64,000 nucleotides of DNA, taken from Streptomyces sp. NBC_01571. Its GTDB lineage: Bacteria; Actinomycetota; Actinomycetes; Streptomycetales; Streptomycetaceae. Position 1 is the stretch's first letter, and each line of letters begins with the position of its first letter. Made by a program: the position numbers and the translations under genes. Under the pieces are notes generated by a model. It searched no databases. It worked only from the letters and a program-made list of their open reading frames with translations, and had not been told where the DNA came from. The stretch covers positions 682,001 through 746,000 of the forward strand of contig NZ_JAPEPZ010000002.1 in assembly GCF_026339875.1 (NCBI RefSeq). The letters are read 5' to 3'. This document shows, piece after piece, positions 9,010 to 16,833 of the stretch.

Positions 9010-9639
9010 ATGCCAGCCCTACGCAGAAACCGATTCGAACGCCGTCGTGCCGAGACCCGCCAGGCACTCGTCCGCGCCGCGCGGCAGATCCTGGCCGAGT
9101 GCGGTGGCGTCGGCGCCAGCGTCCATGCCATCGCGGAGCGCGCGGACGTGGGCCTCGGCTCCTTCTACAACCACTTCACGGGCAAGCCGGACCTGTTCGA
9201 CGTGGCCGTGGCCGATGCGCTGGAGGAGTACGCCCAAGCCGTCGACCAACGCCTGCACGGCGTCGATGATCCCGCCGAGCGCCTCGCCGGGGGCGTGCGG
9301 CTCAGCGTGCGCATGGCCGAGTCGTACCCGGAGATCATGCAGATGCTGTGCCACAGCCAGCTCGGTCGGATATGCGCAGGCGACGGACTGGCTCCGCGGG
9401 CACAACGCGATGTGGAGGAGGGCATGGCCGCAGGCCGGTTCACCGTGGTCGACCCGGTGATCGCCCTGACCGTGCTGAACGGCAGCCTGCTGGCGCTCCT
9501 GGAGCTGTGGTGCAAGCGGCCTGAGGCTGACAGTGACCGGGCCGCAGGCACGATGGCCGAGATGATCCTGCATATGCTCGGCCTCTCCCCGGATGAGGCC
9601 CGTGACGTCGCCCGGCGGCCCCTTCCCGCCGCAGCGTGA
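9010..9639 (+). CDS. TetR/AcrR family regulator, 209 aa
   Basis: The N-terminal TetR HTH covers about residues 10-60 (RRAETRQALVRAARQILAE..., SVHAIAERADVGLGSFYNHFTGKPDLFDVAV), followed by an all-helical ligand domain. The ATG at 9010 is preferred over 9004 because GGAG at 8999-9002 then sits seven bases upstream. Paralogues are intact at 27279-27914 and broken at 16284-16680. It diverges from the phosphatase operon and converges on the P450 operon, so it could control either. The dyads in its own upstream region favour the phosphatase genes plus autoregulation. Confidence 0.88.
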   Translation: MPALRRNRFERRRAETRQALVRAARQILAECGGVGASVHAIAERADVGLGSFYNHFTGKPDLFDVAVADALEEYAQAVDQRLHGVDDPAERLAGGVRLSVRMAESYPEIMQMLCHSQLGRICAGDGLAPRAQRDVEEGMAAGRFTVVDPVIALTVLNGSLLALLELWCKRPEADSDRAAGTMAEMILHMLGLSPDEARDVARRPLPAAA

Positions 9640-9756
9640 AGAGGACCCTGCTGCTGCGCACCGGCCGACTGGCGCCGGCGGCGCACCGGTTCCCGCGGCC
9701 TGGGTAATGGACCGGGTTGGCTGGCCTCTCTCGCCTGTTGTCGCCGCCCCTCGGCC

Positions 9757-10956
9757 TCAGAGTTGGATGGGCAGGTGGCGGGGGCCGCGCAGCATGGCGT
9801 TCTGCCGGTAGGGGGGCGGGTCCTGGACCAGGTGTGCCGTGCCGAGGTGGGGGATCAGCGCTCCGAGCGCGGCCTCGGCTTCGATACGGGCGAGTGGCGC
9901 GCCGAAGCACAGGTGGATACCGCTGCCGAAGCCGACGTGCTGGTTGTCCGGGCGGGTGGGGTCGAACCGGTCGGGTTCACTGAACCGCATCGGATCACGG
10001 CTGCCCGAGGCCAGCGCCAGGATGACGGACGTGCCGGCGGGGATCGTGGTGCCGGCGACGTCGATGTCGACGAGGGGAACCCGCTCGCGCATGTGGACCG
10101 GGGGCTCGTAGCGCAGCAGTTCCTCCACCGCTCGCGGCAGCAGGCCGGGGTCCTCGCGCAGACGGTCCAACTGGTCGGGCCGGCGCAACAGGGTGAGGAC
10201 GCCGTTGGCGATCAGATTGACCGTGGTCTCGTGTCCGGCGATGAACAGCAGGATGGTGTTCGCCGCCAGGTCCTCCTCGCTGAGCCGTACGGCCGGGTCC
10301 GGTTCGTTGACGAGGTCGGAGAGCATGTCGCCGGTGGGCCGACCGCGGCGCAGTTCGGCGAGTTGGAGCAGGTACCGGCCCATCTCCTCCTGCGCCTGGC
10401 CGCCCGCCCGGTCCCGTTCGGCGGTGTCACCTTCGGGCCCGATGTCTGCGGACGCGACGAGGGTGTCGGTCCAGTCCTGGAAGAGCTGCTCGTCCTTGTC
10501 CGGGATGCCGAGCAGGCGGCAGATCACGGTCACGGGCAGTGGGTAGGCGAAGTCGTCGACGACGTCGATCTGCCTGCCCTCCTGGAACACTTCCGCCAGT
10601 TCCTTGGTCAGCTGGACGATCTCGCCGCGCATGGAGTCGACCCGGCCCGGACTGTGCGGCGGGCCGAACGGCCGCATGGCCGAGTTGCGCAGCCGGTGGT
10701 GCTCCGGGTCGTCGAGCCGCAGGAACGGCGGTTTTCGTGTCACCTCGTACGGAGCGGGAGCGGTGCGCGAGCGCGGATCGGCACTCATCCGTGGGTCGTG
10801 CAGCAGCGCGACGATCTCGTGGTAGGTGCCGATCAGGTAGCTGCCGTCCGCCTGCCGCACCGCGGGCCCCGCCTCGCGGAGTTCGGCGTACAGCGGGTAG
10901 GGGTCGGGGCGGTTGGCGTAGTCGGTGATCCGGGCCAGCAGAGTGTCGGAGTCCAT
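9757..10956 (-). CDS. Cytochrome P450, class I, 399 aa
   Basis: This is a soluble heme monooxygenase of normal length for bacterial P450s. The I-helix oxygen-activation motif AGHETT is at residues 240-245, the ExxR pair at 279-282 (EELLR) and the heme-binding loop FGSGIHLCFG has its axial Cys at 350. GAGGAGCCACC precedes the ATG. It is third in an operon after ferredoxin and ferredoxin reductase (31-bp gap), which supply electrons from NAD(P)H. The substrate cannot be read from sequence. The CYP105/107-like grouping is only an impression. Confidence 0.95.
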   Translation of the reverse strand: MDSDTLLARITDYANRPDPYPLYAELREAGPAVRQADGSYLIGTYHEIVALLHDPRMSADPRSRTAPAPYEVTRKPPFLRLDDPEHHRLRNSAMRPFGPPHSPGRVDSMRGEIVQLTKELAEVFQEGRQIDVVDDFAYPLPVTVICRLLGIPDKDEQLFQDWTDTLVASADIGPEGDTAERDRAGGQAQEEMGRYLLQLAELRRGRPTGDMLSDLVNEPDPAVRLSEEDLAANTILLFIAGHETTVNLIANGVLTLLRRPDQLDRLREDPGLLPRAVEELLRYEPPVHMRERVPLVDIDVAGTTIPAGTSVILALASGSRDPMRFSEPDRFDPTRPDNQHVGFGSGIHLCFGAPLARIEAEAALGALIPHLGTAHLVQDPPPYRQNAMLRGPRHLPIQL

Positions 10957-10987
10957 GGTGGCTCCTCGTGGTGGGGCGGGACGTGGG

Positions 10988-12352
10988 TCAGCCGGGCTGC
11001 ACCAGCGTCAGCCGGCGGTCCGGCAGATAACCGGTGAGCGCCACGGTGGGGCCGTGCGACAGCCCCTTCGGATCCGGCACGTCGGACGGAATCGGGACAT
11101 CGGCTGCGATCGCACGGTCCGCCGCGCCGGGCGGGGGCGGAAAAGGCGCGGCCGTCTCGATCAGGTGACGGTAGTAGTCGAGCGACTTGGCCATGTCGAC
11201 GGTGACCGCGGCGGTGACCCGCCCCTTGTAGCCGTAGACCATTGCCAGGCGGCGCGCCTCCAGGGAGCCTTGGGCGATGACCACGTGGTCGGAGTAGGTG
11301 GGGACGCCCACCGACTTGATGTTGAGCCCGAACTGGGTCGACCAGAACGACGGGATGGCCAGGTGAGGGCGCTGCAAGGGCCCGGGATTGACCATGTTGT
11401 GTGCCGCCACCTCGGCCTGCTCGACCGCGTTTCCCCAGTGTTCCAGGGAGAGCATCTGGTAGCCGAACAGCGGGTGGGGGAAGCGGGAGACGTCACCGGC
11501 CACGAAGACGTCGTCGGTGACAATCCCGTACATGTTGAAGGCCCGGCACCCGGCGTCGCAGGCGATCCCGCGCGGGCCCGCCGCGAGCCCGGACTCCGCC
11601 AGCCATTCGACGTTGCGTACAGCGCCCAGGGCGACGACGCAGACGTCGGCGTCGACGCGGCTGCCGTCGGACAGCTCCGCACCGGTGAAGCTGCCGTTCC
11701 CGCGCAGGGCGGTGACCGTCACCCCGGTGCGCAGGTCCACGCCGTGGTTGCGCTGCATGACAGCCGCGAGCTTCGACAGGGTGCCACCGAGCGCGCCCAC
11801 CAGGGGTGCGGGGCCGCGTTCGGCGACCGTGACCTCCAGTCCCCGTTCCCGGCAGGCCGAGGCGATCTCCGAGCCCGTGAAGCCGCCGCCGATCACCAGC
11901 ACGCGCTCCGGCCCCGCGGCCAGCCGCTGGGCCAGTCCCCCGGCGTCCTCGCGGGTGCGCAGGGTGAACACCCCCTCCAGGGCGGCTTCCTCCGGGTTGG
12001 GCCAGGGCCGCGCGCGGGTTCCGGTAGCGATCAGCAGCCGGTCGTACGGAAGTGACTCGCCGTCCTCCAGCAGCACCTGCTTCGCGAGCGGGTCCACCCC
12101 GGTGGCGCGCACGCCCAGCCGCCAGTCGGCGTCCGGGTCCTGGCGCATCGGCAGCCCGGTGGTGTCCGCCGCCGCTCGGCCGAGCAGCACCTGCTTGGAC
12201 AGCGGCGGCCGGTCGTAGGGCGGGTGGGGCTCGTCTCCGACCACGGTCAGTGAGCCGGTGAAGCCCTCCTCCCGCAGCGCCTCCGCGGCCCTGAGCCCTG
12301 CCAGCGACGCGCCGACGATGACGATACGGCCGTCCTTGAGGTCACCGGGCAC
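10988..12352 (-). CDS. FAD-dependent ferredoxin reductase, 454 aa
   Basis: This Rossmann flavoprotein passes electrons from NAD(P)H to the adjacent ferredoxin. The FAD-binding dinucleotide fold is at the N-terminus (RIVIVGASLAGLRAAEAL), the NAD(P)H-binding fold is mid-protein (VLVIGGGFTGSEIASACRERG) and the FAD-binding GDV motif lies in VFVAGDVSRFPHPLFG. Length and motif order fit the putidaredoxin/rhodocoxin reductase family. The GTG start at 12352 overlaps the ferredoxin stop by 11 bp, which indicates translational coupling. Together with the P450 it makes a complete electron-transfer chain. Confidence 0.95.
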   Translation of the reverse strand: MPGDLKDGRIVIVGASLAGLRAAEALREEGFTGSLTVVGDEPHPPYDRPPLSKQVLLGRAAADTTGLPMRQDPDADWRLGVRATGVDPLAKQVLLEDGESLPYDRLLIATGTRARPWPNPEEAALEGVFTLRTREDAGGLAQRLAAGPERVLVIGGGFTGSEIASACRERGLEVTVAERGPAPLVGALGGTLSKLAAVMQRNHGVDLRTGVTVTALRGNGSFTGAELSDGSRVDADVCVVALGAVRNVEWLAESGLAAGPRGIACDAGCRAFNMYGIVTDDVFVAGDVSRFPHPLFGYQMLSLEHWGNAVEQAEVAAHNMVNPGPLQRPHLAIPSFWSTQFGLNIKSVGVPTYSDHVVIAQGSLEARRLAMVYGYKGRVTAAVTVDMAKSLDYYRHLIETAAPFPPPPGAADRAIAADVPIPSDVPDPKGLSHGPTVALTGYLPDRRLTLVQPG

Positions 12353-12551
12353 CGACGCTCACCTCCTCACCGAGGAGGATCGCCTGTACCGGGCACGCCG
12401 CCGCGGCCTGGCGTACGCGCTCGACCTGGTCGTCGGGGACTGCGGTGGCGTACAGCAGCCCCTCTTCCCCGTGCAACTCGAACACCTCCGGTGCGAGGAA
12501 CACGCACTGCGCATAGCCCTGGCAGCGCGTGAGATCCACAACGGTCTGCAT
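12342..12551 (-). CDS. Ferredoxin ([3Fe-4S]-type), 69 aa
   Basis: This small acidic ferredoxin is the first gene of the P450 operon. The cluster ligands appear as CQGYAQC (first and second Cys) and the later Cys of ACPVQAI, a three-cysteine pattern typical of actinobacterial P450-partner [3Fe-4S] ferredoxins. The ATG at 12551 begins MQTVVDLTRC, and a G-rich stretch (GGAGTGGTGGGG) lies just upstream. It overlaps the reductase start by 11 bp. A decayed homologue fused to P450 sequence survives at 16675-16800. Confidence 0.93.
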   Translation of the reverse strand: MQTVVDLTRCQGYAQCVFLAPEVFELHGEEGLLYATAVPDDQVERVRQAAAACPVQAILLGEEVSVGAR

Positions 12552-12672
12552 CCCCACCACTCCCTCCGGTGTCTCACCCCCTCGTTTCCAGCATGGGGCC
12601 GGACCCGGGCGCCCGCATGCCACGGCTCCGGAGACGGAAATCCAGGGCAGCTCGTCCCGCAGGGGCAAGGGC

Positions 12673-12861
12673 TCAGCCCAGGGCGTAGTCGAGTCCGAAG
12701 GCCGCACCGATGAGGGAACGGTGCACAAACGCCCGGGAGTGGCTGTCAAGTTGCTCGCCGGTGTGACTGATCTCCGCGGTGCAGAGCCCGAGATGGTCGG
12801 TTCAGGTGCGCATCTCCTCGAAGGGCAGGCGGACTTCGTCCAGGTGGCCGACGCGGTCTCG
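12673..12861 (-). pseudogene. GH15 glycoside hydrolase stub (C-terminal ~60 residues)
   Basis: The minus strand reads VGHLDEVRLPFEEMRT, an in-frame TGA, then TDHLGLCTAEISHTGEQL and HRSLIGAAFGLDYALG before a stop. This matches the end of the GH15 gene at 16834-18511 (RLDEARLAFEKMLTYANHVGLY, EEISHTGEQLGNFPQ, LDRALG). No catalytic part remains. It lies directly upstream of the ferredoxin gene, just as the longer GH15 copy lies upstream of a ferredoxin/P450 scar. This marks it as part of a duplicated locus. Confidence 0.8.
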
Positions 12862-12924
12862 GCGAAGACATCGAGCTGTTCATGCCGCTGCCCGCCGGGC
12901 GGCCCATTTCCGCCGCCTCGACAG

Positions 12925-12977
12925 TTCCATACATCGTATGGTAATCCTGGAAGGGCAATTCCATACGCCGTATGGAA
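12925..12977. promoter_or_regulatory. Two TTCCATAC...GTATGGAA operators
   Basis: Two palindromes lie 34 bp apart: TTCCATACATCGTATGGTAA at 12925-12944 and the perfect TTCCATACGCCGTATGGAA at 12959-12977. They sit 84-136 bp before the secreted-protein gene (13061, plus strand) and upstream of the ferredoxin-P450 operon (minus strand). The same motif overlaps the start codons of two TetR genes, which makes TetR binding likely (inference). Confidence 0.75.
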
Positions 12978-13060
12978 GGGTTTGCTCGGACCGCGCCAGG
13001 CGCCGCACATCGCCTGCGTGCAGCCATGGCGCAGATCACGCCAATCGGGAAGGAAAGACC

Positions 13061-13315
13061 ATGAAGAAGCTCACGAGGCGCGTTGCCGTCACCGCTTTCT
13101 CCGTGGCGGTCGCGGGTGTCGCCGTTCTCGGGGCCGGGGGCACCGCTTCGGCCGCGACCTCTGCATCCGCGTACGTCCAACGCCCGGCCGCCAGCGTCAC
13201 CGCCGGCGACTACCGCTGGGACCACGGTGTCGGCTACCTGCTCGAACTGGGCTACTCATGGGACGAGATCTATGGCTGGCACAACGACGGCCGGGATGAG
13301 ATCAGCGGTTGCTGA
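13061..13315 (+). CDS. Small secreted protein, 84 aa
   Basis: The Sec-type signal peptide covers about residues 1-31 (MKKLTRR, then a hydrophobic AVTAFSVAVAGVAVLGAGG core and the cleavage region TASAA). The mature part is about 52 residues, rich in Tyr, Trp, Asp and Gly (DYRWDHGVGYLLELGYSWDEIYGW), ending in a single Cys. A GGGAAGGAAAG ribosome site precedes the ATG. The signal region and the AYVQRPAASVTAGDYR segment match the larger secreted protein at 36263-36832, and both have the same palindromic operator upstream. The function is unknown. It acts outside the cytoplasm. Confidence 0.8.
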   Translation: MKKLTRRVAVTAFSVAVAGVAVLGAGGTASAATSASAYVQRPAASVTAGDYRWDHGVGYLLELGYSWDEIYGWHNDGRDEISGC

Positions 13316-13342
13316 CCGCCGCCCAGGCAGGAGTGGAAATCG

Positions 13343-13762
13343 ATGGAGTCTTTGAAGACCGTCACGCAGGGGATGGCCGTGCAGCTTGTCATCTCGCGCA
13401 CCTACTCGCTGTCCATGCGCATGAGCCTGCAGTACGAGCCCACTGATCCCTACGTCGTCCGTGCCGTCTTTTTCACCGACACTGACGAGCCGGCCGAATG
13501 GGTCCTGGGGCGTGATCTTCTGGCCGATGGCCTGAGGGGTTCCGCAGGCTGTGGGGACATCCGGGTCTGGCCGGCCGTCGGCCGTGGTGACCAAGCGATG
13601 TACATCGTCCTCGGGGCTCCGGCGGGCACCGCCTTGCTCGAGGTTCCCGTGCAGGACGTCAGGACCTTCCTGGAGGACACGGAGGCGCTGGTGCCACGGG
13701 GTACCGAGTCCGGACACATCGACTGGGAGCCCGAACTGGCGAACTTGTTCGCGAAAGGCTGA
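13343..13762 (+). CDS. SsgA-like sporulation/cell-division regulator, 139 aa
   Basis: The sequence matches the SsgA/B-like (SALP) family, found in sporulating actinobacteria. Characteristic segments are VVRAVFFTDTDEPAEWVLGRDLLADGL, GDIRVWPAVGRG and the C-terminal VQDVRTFLEDTEALVPRGTE. Family members localise division and cell-wall remodelling proteins at septa. Length is typical. It begins 27 bp after the small secreted protein and may be cotranscribed with it. A specific paralogue name cannot be assigned. Confidence 0.88.
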   Translation: MESLKTVTQGMAVQLVISRTYSLSMRMSLQYEPTDPYVVRAVFFTDTDEPAEWVLGRDLLADGLRGSAGCGDIRVWPAVGRGDQAMYIVLGAPAGTALLEVPVQDVRTFLEDTEALVPRGTESGHIDWEPELANLFAKG

Positions 13763-13832
13763 GAGAAGCCTCCCAACCGCCGTGCCGCTGGGGACCTTTG
13801 TCCCGGCGGCGGAAGAGAAGGAAAGAGAGTTC

Positions 13833-14162
13833 ATGCCCCAGTACCAGCTTCGTGTCTACGCACTGCGCAGCCCTCAGGCCCTCGTCGCCTACGAGAACAT
13901 CTGGGCCAAGCACATTCCCGGTATGGCCAAGCACAGGATCACCACACACGGCGTCTGGACGGCGCCCGCAGCTCCCGGGAGTGAGTCGCCCCAGCTGTAC
14001 GCCCTCGTTTCCTACCGGGACGCCGACGACGTTCAGGAGCGACTGGAGGCGTACCTGTCCAGCCCCGAATTCCGTGCGGACATGGAGGACTTCGACATCA
14101 GCCAGATCGCCGGCGTCGCCGAGTCCGTGCTGACGCCCACCGCCGACTCACCCTTGCGGTGA
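13833..14162 (+). CDS. NIPSNAP-family protein, 109 aa
   Basis: This is a dimeric alpha/beta-barrel fold protein with the NIPSNAP pattern YQLRVYALRS...AYENIWAKHIPGMAKHRITTHGVWTAP followed by YALVSYRDADDVQERLEAYLSSPEFRADMEDFD. Members are small and often accompany oxidative or secondary metabolism; their catalytic role is usually unknown. AAGAGAAGGAAAGAG precedes the ATG. It is 70 bp after the SsgA-like gene. An internally deleted, frameshifted homologue lies at 15969-16198 on the other strand. Confidence 0.85.
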   Translation: MPQYQLRVYALRSPQALVAYENIWAKHIPGMAKHRITTHGVWTAPAAPGSESPQLYALVSYRDADDVQERLEAYLSSPEFRADMEDFDISQIAGVAESVLTPTADSPLR

Positions 14163-14252
14163 CAGGCACCGAGCCGCTCGAAGTCTGCGGCGACCTTGGG
14201 AGTGATCGCCACCACGGGCGGCGAGTCCCCCTCACTGGCCTAAGGCTTGATA

Positions 14253-14268
14253 GCATACACCGTATGGA
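14253..14268. promoter_or_regulatory. Operator overlapping TetR start codon
   Basis: GCATACACCGTATGGA is a slightly degenerate copy of the TTCCATAC...GTATGGAA palindrome. Its right half contains the ATG of the TetR gene (14264). No ribosome site precedes the ATG, so a leaderless transcript with tight autorepression is plausible (inference). Confidence 0.65.
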
Positions 14269-15061
14269 AAGAGTGAAGCGTACCCCTAGAGGTACTCGGA
14301 AGAGGGATGTGCCTCTGACCGAGGCAGGGATCTGCACCTCCGCCCTGCGGCTCATCGACGCGGACGGGGTCGAGGCGCTCACGATGCGCAAACTCGCCGC
14401 CGCGCTGGACGCGAACCCGATGTCGCTGTACCACCACGTGCCGAACAAGGAAGCATTGCTGCGTGGCGTGGCAGGAATGGTCGGCGCCCGGTTCCGCACC
14501 GTGACGCTGGAGGACGCTCCCTGGCAGGAGCGCATGCGCCTGCTTGCCACGGATTTCCGGACGTTGGCACACCGCCATCCCAACCTCATGGCCTACTCGT
14601 TCAGCCAGCCGGACTTCATCCAGCCCGAAGATCCCTTCTGGGTCGCGCTCACCGCCGTGCTGGACGCGGCAGGGGTTCCGCAGTCGGAGATCCCGCAGCT
14701 CGCCGCGCTCGTGTGCGCCGTCGTCATCGGCGTGATGATCGCCGAGCTCAACGGCGCGCTCCACCGGTGGTCGAACCTCCAGCCGACCACACCCGCCTCC
14801 GGCGAGGACGGGCCGACGAACGAGGGCTTTGGCGAGGACCGGATGTTCCGCCTGGTGCTGGACACGATCATCAGCGGCATGGAAAGTCGGCTCACGGCCG
14901 ATCACGCCGGTGGGCGCGACGGTCAGCCCCCGCAGAACTCCCGGCGCGCCTCCAGACGTATCCCCCGTCAACTCCGACCACCGGCCGCGCTCTGCGAAGG
15001 AGAGTCCTCAGGGAATCCCGTCTCAGACATGGAGGCCGGTTTCGACCTGAAAGAGCAGTGA
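14264..15061 (+). CDS. TetR family regulator (TetR_C_1 type), 265 aa
   Basis: A basic arm (KRTPRGTRKRDVPLT) precedes the HTH (about residues 20-70: EALTMRKLAAALDANPMSLYHHVPNKEALLRGV). The C-terminal domain resembles the tetracycline-repressor class. A long low-similarity tail follows from about residue 195, absent from the 218-aa paralogue at 18634-19290, and probably reflects loss of an earlier stop. The ATG lies inside a palindromic operator. The two regulators share the recognition-helix segment LDANPMSLYHHVPNK, consistent with both reading the same palindrome. No coding partner is obvious beyond the hydrolase 52 bp downstream. Confidence 0.88.
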   Translation: MERVKRTPRGTRKRDVPLTEAGICTSALRLIDADGVEALTMRKLAAALDANPMSLYHHVPNKEALLRGVAGMVGARFRTVTLEDAPWQERMRLLATDFRTLAHRHPNLMAYSFSQPDFIQPEDPFWVALTAVLDAAGVPQSEIPQLAALVCAVVIGVMIAELNGALHRWSNLQPTTPASGEDGPTNEGFGEDRMFRLVLDTIISGMESRLTADHAGGRDGQPPQNSRRASRRIPRQLRPPAALCEGESSGNPVSDMEAGFDLKEQ

Positions 15062-15113
15062 GGGCCGAAAGCCCAGACATGCTGTTTTTGTGTAGTGGTA
15101 AGGGAGTTCAGTC

Positions 15114-15836
15114 ATGCCTGCAGTTCTGATCCACGGCGTCCCCGACACCCACCGTGTGTGGGACGGCGTGCGCCGACACCTGATCCGGAGCGACGTCGAG
15201 GCGTGGGATCTGCCCGGCTTCGGCATGCCCCGGCCGCGTGGCTTCGGCTCCACCAAAGAGGAGTACGTCCATTGGCTCATCGAACGGCTGGAGCAGGTGG
15301 GCGAGCCGGTGGACCTGGTCGGCCATGACTGGGGCTGCATCCTCACCGCGCGCGTCGCTTCCCTGCGGCCGGACCTCGTTCGTACGTGGGCCGGCAGTAG
15401 CGCTCCGGTCAGTGCTCAGTACGACTGGCATCCGCTGGCCAAGATCTGGCAGGACCCGGTCGAGGGCGACCGGTTCATGGACGAGCTTCACCCGGCGTCC
15501 TTCGCCAAGGACCTGGTGGAAAACTTCGATCTCCCGGCTGAGGTGGCCGCGGAGATGGTCCTGCGCGTAGACGGGACCATGAGGAACAGCATCCTCAAGC
15601 TGTACCGTTCCGCCGAGGCGGTGGGTGCGGAGTGGGAGCCGGAACTGGCGAACGTGTCTGCGCCGTCCTTGGTCTTCTGGGGGACGCTCGACCCCGCCTG
15701 TCCCGTCGAGTTCGCCGGAAAGCTCGGCGGAGCCGTGCGGGCGTCGCCCGTCGTGGAGCTGGACTGCAACCACTGGACGGTAGTCCAGAAGCCGGCCGAG
15801 GTCGCTGCGGCCTTGGAGACACACTGGACTGTATAA
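15114..15836 (+). CDS. Alpha/beta hydrolase, Asp-nucleophile type, 240 aa
   Basis: The alpha/beta hydrolase fold is shown by the oxyanion segment HGVPDTHRVW near the N-terminus and the nucleophile elbow GHDWGC near residue 70. An Asp in place of Ser is typical of haloalkane dehalogenases and epoxide hydrolases. A late acid is likely in GTLDPACP and the base His in DCNHWTV. The protein is somewhat short for these families (usually 280-300 aa) but appears complete. It is 52 bp after the TetR gene and could be cotranscribed. The substrate is unknown. Confidence 0.85.
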   Translation: MPAVLIHGVPDTHRVWDGVRRHLIRSDVEAWDLPGFGMPRPRGFGSTKEEYVHWLIERLEQVGEPVDLVGHDWGCILTARVASLRPDLVRTWAGSSAPVSAQYDWHPLAKIWQDPVEGDRFMDELHPASFAKDLVENFDLPAEVAAEMVLRVDGTMRNSILKLYRSAEAVGAEWEPELANVSAPSLVFWGTLDPACPVEFAGKLGGAVRASPVVELDCNHWTVVQKPAEVAAALETHWTV

Positions 15837-15968
15837 CAAGGTGCCCGCCCTCGGGTTGTCGACTGGGGGCCGGCCTCGGTGTCGCTGACACCGAGGGGCC
15901 ACTCAGGGGAACCACCTACTGACCGGCCCTTCATCTCGGCCATGGCAGGGACTGGACCTGCGCGCCGG

Positions 15969-16198
15969 TCACCGTAGGGGTGAATCGGCGGTGGGTGTCA
16001 GCGAGGTCTCGGCGACGTTCACGATCTGGCTCATGCCGAAGCCCTCCATGTCCGCCTTGAACTCGGGGATGGACAGACGCCATGCGTGGTGATCCGGCGC
16101 TTGGCCGGGCCCGGGATGTGCTTGGCCCAGATGGTCTCGTAGGCGGCGAGCGCCTCGGGGGTACGCGGTGTTGAGACGCGAAACTGGTACTGGGACAT
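15969..16198 (-). pseudogene. NIPSNAP gene remnant
   Basis: The start matches the intact NIPSNAP gene (MSQYQFRVSTP, then YETIWAKHIPGPG after frame changes) and the end matches as FKADMEGFGMSQIVNVAETSLTPTADSPLR. The middle 30-40 residues are deleted and the length is not a multiple of three. It is a decayed paralogue of 13833-14162 and adjoins the broken TetR copy. Confidence 0.8.
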
Positions 16199-16283
16199 GA
16201 AGACTCGTTCCCCTTCCGGTTCTCTGAGTGGGTGTCATCGGTGACACGGGGCAGGGCGGCCGGACGCGAGCCCGGCCGCCGCC

Positions 16284-16680
16284 GACGAAAGACGAGTACG
16301 ACCGAGCCATCGACGAACGCCTGCACAGCACCGGCGATCCCGCCGAGCGCCTCGCTGGGGGCGTGCGGCTCAGCGCACGCATGGCCGGCGCGTACTCGGA
16401 GATCCTCCGGATCCTGTGCCACAGCGAGCTCGGCCGCATGTGCGCCAGCCACGGACTGGCCACCCGCGCGAAGCGCGACATGGGGGCAGGGCATGGCCAC
16501 GGGCCACTTCACCGTGGCCGACCCGGTCATCGCCCTGACGGTGGTCAACGGCGGCCTGCTGGCGCTCCTGGAACTGTGGTTCAACCGGCCGGAACCCCAC
16601 ATGGACCAGGCTGCACAGACCATGGCGGAGATGCTCCTGCACATGTTCGGCCTTTTCCCGCACGAGGCCCGCCTTGTGCG
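16284..16680 (+). pseudogene. TetR regulator remnant, 5'-truncated and frameshifted
   Basis: The fragment begins in the ligand domain (DEYDRAIDERLHSTGDPAERLAGGVRLSARM) and continues through ILCHSELGRMCASHGLATRAKRD. It then shifts frame before GHFTVADPVIALTVVNGGLLALLELW. It aligns with residues after the HTH of the TetR at 9010-9639. The DNA-binding domain is gone. Its position, converging on a P450/ferredoxin remnant, repeats the layout at 9-12.5 kb. Confidence 0.85.
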
Positions 16681-16800
16681 GGCGGGTCGGGTCGAACCGG
16701 TCGGGGTCGGGGAACCGCTTATCGTCCGGCACGGCCGTGACGTACAGCAGCCCCTCCTCGGCGCGCAGCTCGACATGAGGGCGGAACGGGAGGCTCCCAC
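16675..16800 (-). pseudogene. Ferredoxin/P450 deletion scar
   Basis: On the minus strand a ferredoxin-like piece (EEGLLYVTAVPDD; compare EEGLLYATAVPDD in 12342-12551) runs directly into a P450 piece (RFPDPDRFDPTRP; compare RFSEPDRFDPTRP in the P450). The join implies loss of the ferredoxin 3' end, the whole reductase gene and most of the P450. It is not expected to be functional. Confidence 0.75.
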
Positions 16801-16833
16801 GGCGACTGATCGAGGAACGCCGCCGGTCGGTCG

